A stretch of DNA of 5,503 nt, taken from assembly GCA_030151925.1 (NCBI GenBank), contig JASLCY010000205.1, forward strand, positions 1 to 5,503, read 5' to 3'. This document shows, piece after piece, positions 1 through 5,503 of the stretch (positions within the stretch are counted from its first letter, which is position 1; each line of letters opens with the position of its first letter). Source of the stretch: Oligoflexus sp. (GTDB lineage Bacteria > Bdellovibrionota_B > Oligoflexia > Oligoflexales > Oligoflexaceae). Both the position numbers and the translations under genes were made by a program. Below the pieces are notes generated by a model. It was not told the origin of the DNA, ran no database searches, and saw only the letters and a list, made by a program, of their open reading frames with translations.

Positions 1-1439
1 ACTACAAGCTCAAGCATCAGCAGATACCGGCTGAACGTTTCGCCCTCGCCTGGCTGCAAAAAGCCAAGGGCCTCTGGTCGGAAAGCAACGGCGCCGACCA
101 GCGTCGTCGCGAGTTCTTCGCGGGCAACCTCTGGGCCGGCGCCCCCAACCTTCTCGATAGTTACGTGAACCTGCTCACGCAGCAGCTCGACCCCTTCAGC
201 TGGCGGACTATCCTGATCTCATACGCGGAACGCTCGTCGACGGGCGAGCAAAAAGATACTCTGCGCGATATCCTGCGCCTCTTCTCGTCGGAGCAGAAGC
301 TCGCGGCGGCGAACGGCGAATCGATGCTGCGCTTCTCGCTCAACCTGATCGACAAGATCGATCAGAACCCTGATTATCGACGTTTCCTCGCCGACTTCTT
401 CGGCAGCCTGAATACTTCGAGCTCTTACGACTTCTATTCGAACGAGCTGCTCGTGGCGAGCGTGGGCCTCTTCCCCGAGGATGCCAACCCCTTCGATTGG
501 GGCAACGCCGGCATCGCCTACACCAAGTTCGTCGCCCAGTATGCGGCGAACGATATGTGGCAGACCCTGGGCGAAGAATTCACGGCCGACGAGGTCGAGC
601 GTTTCATGACGCAGACGGCTGCGGCTCTTCGCGTCGTGCCTGATCTGGATGCGCGGACCAGCCTGGTCCATCGTCTGCTCACGCAGGCGCTCGAGCTTGG
701 AACGCTGTATGTGCCCGGCGAAAACAGCCAACTCTCCGAACGTCTCGAAACGCTGGCCGTGATCTGGAGCAAGGTCTCGCTCGGCCAGGAATTCCGCACG
801 CATTGGACCAAGCTGGTCACGGCCCTCGGCCAACCGCTTGAGGGTCTCGATGCGAACACGCAGCTGACGGGTGAGGCTGTCGCCGAATCGTGGTTGGGCG
901 GAATGATCCAACGCGGACCGAACCTGCTCGCTACGATCCAGAATGCGGGCGACTTCGGAGAGGCTCTCTTCTGGCGCAACTGGGCGCAGGGAATCCTGCA
1001 GACGATCGACGAACAGGCGGACGGCGCCAGAGCTCTCTCTGATTTCATCGGCGAAAAAAGATTCGAATTTGCGACCGGACGTCTCTGGCTGCCCATCTTC
1101 GAGCCTGGCGACATGCAGGCGAAGGCGGTCACGGCCATCCAGGTGATCGATTCCGTGCCGGAACGGATCTGGCGCTCGGTCCTCCTCGAGGCGACCGACC
1201 TCTCGGCCCGCCTGGTGAGGGCGCTCGGTTATCTGCGTTCCCACATCGTGTGGAAGATCGATCCCGACCACAACGCATTTCGTATTGCTCTCGATGAGCT
1301 TTTTGAGTTAGCTCAGAACGAGAATCTCAGGGATAAACAAATCGAACTCGTAACCCTCTGGCTCCGCGATGATTTAAACATAAGCATCGCCAGCCCGGGT
1401 GGGGATCAATACCAGGGGATCACATCCTCAAACCCTTAA
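1..1439 (+). CDS. Hypothetical large helical protein, C-terminal part (5' end outside window)
   Basis: The frame is open from base 3 to the TAA at 1437-1439, giving 478 residues with the true start upstream. A GTG at 165 is not a credible start: the reading frame before it has the same GC-rich codon style and protein character, and no ribosome binding site precedes it. I do not recognise the family. The visible protein looks mostly alpha-helical and soluble, with no membrane segment. It has no cysteine, about 15 tryptophans, and many Leu, Ala, Glu and Gln residues. A short motif recurs 99 residues apart: D-P-F-S-W with I and Y downstream (from 189), and N-P-F-D-W with the same I-x-Y placement (from 486). 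This could mark degenerate helical repeats. The last 50 codons are AT-richer and end in a Gly/Ser/Asn-rich tail. The stop is 10 nt before the start of the exported SRPBCC-like gene, so the two are probably co-transcribed. Function is unknown; a scaffold-like helical-repeat role is only a guess. Confidence 0.85.
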   Translation, partial: YKLKHQQIPAERFALAWLQKAKGLWSESNGADQRRREFFAGNLWAGAPNLLDSYVNLLTQQLDPFSWRTILISYAERSSTGEQKDTLRDILRLFSSEQKLAAANGESMLRFSLNLIDKIDQNPDYRRFLADFFGSLNTSSSYDFYSNELLVASVGLFPEDANPFDWGNAGIAYTKFVAQYAANDMWQTLGEEFTADEVERFMTQTAAALRVVPDLDARTSLVHRLLTQALELGTLYVPGENSQLSERLETLAVIWSKVSLGQEFRTHWTKLVTALGQPLEGLDANTQLTGEAVAESWLGGMIQRGPNLLATIQNAGDFGEALFWRNWAQGILQTIDEQADGARALSDFIGEKRFEFATGRLWLPIFEPGDMQAKAVTAIQVIDSVPERIWRSVLLEATDLSARLVRALGYLRSHIVWKIDPDHNAFRIALDELFELAQNENLRDKQIELVTLWLRDDLNISIASPGGDQYQGITSSNP

Positions 1440-1444
1440 AGGAG
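1438..1444 (+). promoter_or_regulatory. Ribosome binding site of the exported SRPBCC-like gene
   Basis: AAAGGAG lies 5 nt before the ATG at 1450 and overlaps the TAA stop (1437-1439) of the preceding gene. It fixes the start at 1450 rather than at in-frame near-cognate codons from 1399 onward, which would lie inside the upstream gene and lengthen the protein ahead of a clear signal peptide. The overlap with the stop suggests translational coupling. Confidence 0.85.
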
Positions 1445-1449
1445 TTTCC

Positions 1450-2277
1450 ATGAAAAAGCTCATCGCTTTCGGTTTTGGCCTGCTCGCCCAAAGTGCAGTC
1501 GCTTTCAGCGCGACCGCTCCTGCAGCCAACAACGCACCTGCGGATTCGTCGAATGAGACAGCTGCGAAAGCTCTGCCAGCCATCCCGGACGGCTGCGCGG
1601 ATCAAATCGCCGGCAACGGTCTCTACTGCTCGGCGAAGACCATCGATGGCTCGAAAGTCAACGTAACGTTCATCGCGGTCGTCAACCAGGACACCTACAC
1701 GTCGAAACCTTCGACGGACGGCAGCGTCGTGAAGACTCCCGTAGAGAACCTCCTCGCGCTCTACACGGACTTCGCCAAATGGCCGGATTACGTCAAAGCT
1801 TCGCCAGAAGCCGTTATCGAATTCAAAGCCAACACCGGCTCGCAAAAGCTGCCGGACCTCGTTCAGAAGTCGAACGACGCCTCGGTTCCTGATACCGTCA
1901 TCCTTCGCCAGACTTACGACTACAACATGAAGGTCCAGGGTATCCCGCTGCTCAAGCAAGCCGTTTCCGGCATCACGTACAACACGATCGTAAAGCCTTA
2001 TGACAGCGCTCTGGCCAGCCTCGAATTCGCTGCTCAGACGGCAGCCGTTCAGGATTACCCGCAAGGTCCTAAAGGCATGAAATCTCAAGTCGGCAGCCTC
2101 CACGTCGCAACCTGCGCGGCTGACATCTGTGACGCCTCGACTCAGTACATGATCGTGTACAACACTGTGATCGAGCCGCAAATCTCGTTCGCAATGTCGA
2201 TCGCGGCCGATACAGTTACCGCTGGTATCGAAGACCTGTTGGTTGGTATGCTCGACGAGCAATTTGCTCCCCAATGA
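1450..2277 (+). CDS. Exported protein with divergent SRPBCC/START-like domain
   Basis: The protein has 275 residues. A Sec signal peptide is clear: a Met-Lys-Lys start, a hydrophobic core at residues 4-13, and an A-V-A site near residue 18. No lipobox cysteine follows, so it is probably periplasmic or secreted. Residues 20-45 are an Ala/Pro/Asn-rich, probably disordered linker. From about residue 98 it resembles the helix-grip (SRPBCC/START, polyketide-cyclase-like) fold: an amphipathic helix ending in T-D-F-A-K-W-P-D (106-113), a long beta-rich middle, and a long C-terminal helix (about 246-272). The T-D-F-x-K-aromatic-P-D signature recurs in the next gene's protein. Four cysteines (49, 60, 222, 227) could form two disulfides outside the cytoplasm. 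This fold usually binds hydrophobic ligands such as lipids or quinones; I infer but cannot show that here. The gene is tightly coupled to the unknown gene before it and followed by an intrinsic terminator. The domain call rests on motif and secondary-structure pattern only. Confidence 0.85.
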   Translation: MKKLIAFGFGLLAQSAVAFSATAPAANNAPADSSNETAAKALPAIPDGCADQIAGNGLYCSAKTIDGSKVNVTFIAVVNQDTYTSKPSTDGSVVKTPVENLLALYTDFAKWPDYVKASPEAVIEFKANTGSQKLPDLVQKSNDASVPDTVILRQTYDYNMKVQGIPLLKQAVSGITYNTIVKPYDSALASLEFAAQTAAVQDYPQGPKGMKSQVGSLHVATCAADICDASTQYMIVYNTVIEPQISFAMSIAADTVTAGIEDLLVGMLDEQFAPQ

Positions 2278-2297
2278 CCCGCTCCGCTCGCTCGCCG

Positions 2298-2321
2298 GGC
2301 GGATCCGCCGCTCGAAGAGCG
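2298..2321 (+). repeat. Palindrome and small hairpin in the intergenic region
   Basis: A perfect 12-bp palindrome, GGCGGATCCGCC, lies at 2298-2309. It runs into a second small inverted repeat, CGCTC-GAA-GAGCG, at 2309-2321. Both sit between the stop of the exported-protein gene and the intrinsic terminator. They could be RNA structure protecting a 3' end, a protein-binding site, or a chance product of GC-rich sequence. No function can be assigned. Confidence 0.3.
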
Positions 2322-2327
2322 AACAAG

Positions 2328-2353
2328 AAGGGAGCCGAGTGGCTCCCTTTTTT
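2328..2353 (+). terminator. Intrinsic terminator after the exported-protein gene
   Basis: GGGAGCC (2330-2336), loop GAGT and GGCTCCC (2341-2347) form a perfect 7-bp GC-rich stem, followed by six T (2348-2353). The A residues at 2328-2329 can extend the stem by pairing with the first T residues. This is a textbook Rho-independent terminator for plus-strand transcripts. The next gene's Shine-Dalgarno begins 8 nt after the T-tract, which is unusually close. Confidence 0.9.
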
Positions 2354-2361
2354 ATTAAAGA

Positions 2362-2367
2362 TGAGGA
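2362..2367 (+). promoter_or_regulatory. Ribosome binding site of the cytosolic SRPBCC gene
   Basis: TGAGGA lies 9 nt before the ATG at 2377 and supports that start. The ATG at 2361 is in another frame and opens no useful reading frame. The site lies just past the terminator T-tract, so any transcript carrying it either reads through the terminator or begins in a very small space after it. Confidence 0.7.
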
Positions 2368-2376
2368 CTGAGACGA

Positions 2377-2802
2377 ATGGCTGGCGCACAAAGGGAAGAA
2401 GTATTCAACGTATCGGCAGAGAAGTATTACGCGGCTATCACGGACTTCAACAAGTATCCTGATATCCTTCCTGAAGTCGGCGGCATCAAAGTGAAGTCCA
2501 AGACCGAGACCTCAGCCAGCATCGAATACTCCGTCACGGTGGTGAAGACTTTCAATTACACCTTGAAAATGACCATGAAAGCTCCCGAATCGGTGACCTG
2601 GGAGTTGGAGGAAGGTTCGCTCTTCAAAAAGAACAGCGGCCGCTGGACGATCACCCCGCTGGGACCGAAGCAGTGCGAGGTGAGCTACGAGGTCGAAGTC
2701 GAGATCAAGATCTTCGCCCCCAAGGCGATCACCAACGCCCTCGTCGCCGTGAACCTGCCGCGCATGATGCAGAGCTTCTACGAACACGCCCAACGCCTCT
2801 GA
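2377..2802 (+). CDS. SRPBCC family protein (COQ10/RatA-like polyketide cyclase/dehydrase family)
   Basis: The protein has 141 residues, normal for a single-domain SRPBCC protein of the COQ10/RatA type, and no signal peptide or membrane segment, so it should be cytosolic. The order fits the helix-grip fold: a first strand with V-F-N-V-S-A (9-14), a helix ending T-D-F-N-K-Y-P-D (22-29) and then I-L-P-E-V, alternating strands through residues 35-115 including R-W-T-I-T-P-L-G, and a long C-terminal helix from about 116 to 141. Family members bind hydrophobic ligands: COQ10 binds ubiquinone in respiration, and bacterial RatA is reported to act on ribosome subunit association. The RatA partner gene ratB is not adjacent, so a toxin role has no support here. 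The preceding gene encodes an exported relative with the same motif. The stop is followed by a convergent terminator region. The family assignment is fairly firm; the ligand and role are not known. Confidence 0.9.
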   Translation: MAGAQREEVFNVSAEKYYAAITDFNKYPDILPEVGGIKVKSKTETSASIEYSVTVVKTFNYTLKMTMKAPESVTWELEEGSLFKKNSGRWTITPLGPKQCEVSYEVEVEIKIFAPKAITNALVAVNLPRMMQSFYEHAQRL

Positions 2803-2809
2803 GAGCCAT

Positions 2810-2841
2810 AAAAAAATACGCTTCGCGGCTGCGAAGCGTAT
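2810..2841 (-). terminator. Intrinsic terminator of the ABC transporter operon, possibly bidirectional
   Basis: ATACGCTTCGC (2816-2826), loop GGCT and GCGAAGCGTAT (2831-2841) form a perfect 11-bp stem. The plus strand has seven A at 2810-2816, which is a seven-T tract after the hairpin on the minus strand, so the element ends leftward transcripts about 30 nt after the permease stop. In the plus direction the hairpin is followed only by a weak T-poor tail with TTTGTT near 2848-2853. It may therefore stop the SRPBCC transcript less efficiently. Confidence 0.88.
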
Positions 2842-2866
2842 GACGGCTTTGTTCTGAGTCCCGGCG

Positions 2867-4587
2867 TCAGGAGCGGAAGAGTTCGCCCATCTTCTTGCCG
2901 AGCAGGACGGACGAGCCCATGATGCAGACGATCAGGATGCTCATCCCGATCACGCCGAGCGAACTCGCGACGAACTCGCCCGAACCCTGTTCGAGGAACA
3001 GGACATAGATCGCTTTGGTAAGCGGATAGAACCTCTCCTTCATCGCGAGGATCAAACTATCGCTCACATCCAGCATCGCGTAGGAGAAGCAGAGCAGAGC
3101 GCCCGCGATCAGGTTCGCCGTGACGAGCGGGACGGTGACCTTACGCAGCGTGTGGAAACGCGAGGCGCCGAAGGTCGTCGAAGCTTCCTCCAGGGAATGG
3201 CTCATCTGCTGGAGCCCCGCGGAAGCGGACCTGACCATATAGGGCAGGCGCCTGATCGCATAAGCGACGACCAAAAGCGGGACGGGGTTATGGAGCGGGT
3301 CGAGGAACGTATCCGAATACGTCACCACATAACCGAACGCCAGCACGATGCCCGGCAGCGCCAGCGGAATCATGACCAGACCGTCGAGCAGACTCGTAAA
3401 GGGAATCAGCTTCCGCACGATCACATAGGCGATCAACAGCCCCAGGATCAGGTCGACGAAAGTCGATAAGCCAGCGAAAAGGAAGCTGTTTTTAATACCC
3501 GTACCCGCGAGTTCGGTCCCGAGCACGGCTTTGTAATGCTCGAGCGTATACTGCTCGGGCAGAGGCGTCATGAACCACTTGTCCGAGAGCGACGTGATCA
3601 CGACCGCGATATGAGGCAGAAGCGCGGCGAACGCGGTACCGGCCACCAGAATATAGACCAGCGGATAACCCCACCAGGTCGGATACTTCTTCTCGGAGTT
3701 GACGTGACCCTTCGCCATCATCTCGAATTTCTTGCCGCCCAGGGCGACCTTCGAGATGACGAAGAAACTCACCGTCATCAGGATGACGATGAAGACGAGC
3801 GCGTAGCCCACGGGGTTCTCGTTCACGTCCGTGATCATATTGAAGATCTGCACCGGAATCGTCTCATGGAAACCGACCAGCAGAGGCGTTCCCAGGTCCG
3901 TCAACGCCCAGATGAAGACGATGATCGCGCCGGCGAAATACCCCGGGCGCGCCAGCGGCCAGACGATGTCGATATACTGCTTCCACTTGGGCACGCCCAG
4001 CGTGGTCGCCATCTCTTCGACGCTCGGATCGACGTTCGCCAAGGCGGCCGTGAGGTTCAAATACATGATCGGATAGAGGTGCAGGACCTCGAGGATGACC
4101 ACGGCCCAGAACATGTTCTCGGGGCCGAGCCAATCGATAGGATGATGGATCAAGCCCAGCTGCATCAGGACCAGGTTCACCGAGCCGCGACGGGCGAAGA
4201 ACCGCATGATGCCGATCGCGCCGACGAACGGCGGCATCACCATCGGGACCAGGAGCAGCCCCGAAAGCCAGGCCTTACCGGCGAAATCATAACGCGCGTT
4301 GATCAAAGCCAGCGGGAAGCTCAGCAGGGTCGTCAGGACGGTGGCGACGATACCGATGATGACGCTGTTCCACAGCGAGGTCATCAGCAGCGAGTTTTGG
4401 AACAGCAGGGGGAAATAACGGAACGTGAGCTCGCCGTTATTGAAGAACGCGCGGGCCATGATCACGGAGACCGGCAACACGAGGAAAAAGAACAGGATCA
4501 ACACGGTGCCGCTCACGGTCCCGTAGCCGATGAAGTCGGCGATGCGTCTGCGCCACGAACTGGTTTCTTCCAGGGTTGTCGTCGCCA

Positions 4588-4588
<1 letters not shown>
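2867..4588 (-). CDS. ABC importer permease, two fused transmembrane domains (FbpB/AfuB-like)
   Basis: The protein has 573 residues, the usual size for a fused two-domain permease of the ferric-iron/thiamine/phosphonate-type ABC importers. It starts at the ATG at 4588-4586, overlapping the ATPase stop by one base; a TTG start 63 nt upstream would lie inside the ATPase gene and is less likely. A first hydrophobic segment (about 25-45) precedes two homologous six-helix-type halves. Each half carries an EAA coupling motif contacting the ATPase: E-E-M-A-T-T-L-G with a downstream W-P (191-211), and E-E-A-S-T-T-F-G with a downstream V-P (467-487). A hydrophilic linker lies near residues 284-306. It sits in the inner membrane and would form the pore, with two ATPases bound on the cytosolic side. 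The substrate could be Fe(III), thiamine, a phosphonate or a polyamine; sequence inspection cannot decide. A strong terminator follows the stop. Confidence 0.93.

Positions 4589-5503
<915 letters not shown>

Noticed and set aside
345..365. Inverted repeat CTGATCG...CGATCAG
   Set aside because: A 7-bp match inside coding sequence made of common Asp/Ile/Gln codons; likely chance.
219..1271. Long minus-strand open frame opposite the first gene (350 codons)
   Set aside because: Arg-rich low-information product, no ribosome binding site, and the plus-strand frame is open through the window edge with a coupled downstream gene.
1303..1337. Possible promoter (TTGAGT and GATAAA) ahead of the exported-protein gene
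   Set aside because: Each hexamer matches consensus at only 4 of 6 positions and the spacer is about 23 nt, too long for a standard sigma-70 promoter.
1420..2391. Minus-strand open frame opposite the exported-protein gene (323 codons)
   Set aside because: It would run through the intrinsic terminator, has an Arg/Val/Asp-rich shadow composition, and faces a gene with a clear signal peptide and strong ribosome binding site.
2274..2462. Small plus-strand open frame overlapping the end of the exported-protein gene (62 codons)
   Set aside because: It reads across the terminator hairpin into another frame of the SRPBCC gene, has no ribosome binding site and shows no protein-like pattern.
2377..2802. 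RatA-type toxin of a RatAB toxin-antitoxin module
   Set aside because: The similarity is to the broad SRPBCC/COQ10/RatA fold; no ratB-like small gene is adjacent, and the next gene is a convergent ABC permease.

Overview
The window holds five protein genes in two convergent blocks. Codons are GC-rich and G/C-ending, ribosome binding sites are of the AGGAG type, two intrinsic terminators carry clear T-tracts, and one protein has a Sec signal peptide with no lipobox or cell-wall anchor. This suggests a free-living, GC-rich, probably Gram-negative bacterium. I cannot name the lineage; a member of the Bdellovibrionota or another deltaproteobacterial-type group is only a guess.

Plus strand, 1-2802. 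The 3' part of a long gene for an unrecognised, cysteine-free, tryptophan-rich helical protein runs in from the left edge. After a 10-nt gap comes a gene for a 275-residue exported protein. Its core looks like a divergent SRPBCC/START-type (helix-grip) domain, with four cysteines around it. An intrinsic terminator follows. Only a few bases after its T-tract is the Shine-Dalgarno of a third gene, a 141-residue COQ10/RatA-like SRPBCC protein with no export signal. The exported and cytosolic proteins share a T-D-F-x-K-aromatic-P-D motif at the same point of the fold, so they look like a divergent pair placed side by side. That pair is the most unusual content here.

Minus strand, 5503-2867. Two genes of a binding-protein-dependent ABC importer are read leftward: the ATPase (5' end outside the window, so Walker A is not visible) and then a two-domain permease fused in one polypeptide. 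They overlap by one base in a TAATG junction and are surely co-translated. The family type (FbpBC/AfuBC, also ThiP, phosphonate and polyamine relatives) points to uptake of ferric iron or a small organic solute, but the substrate cannot be read from these two subunits. No periplasmic binding protein is in the window.

The blocks meet at 2803-2866, which contains a perfect 11-bp hairpin with a T-tract on the minus strand that ends the transporter operon. No RNA genes, CRISPR arrays, insertion sequences or attachment sites were seen. No gene-free stretch exceeds 100 bases.
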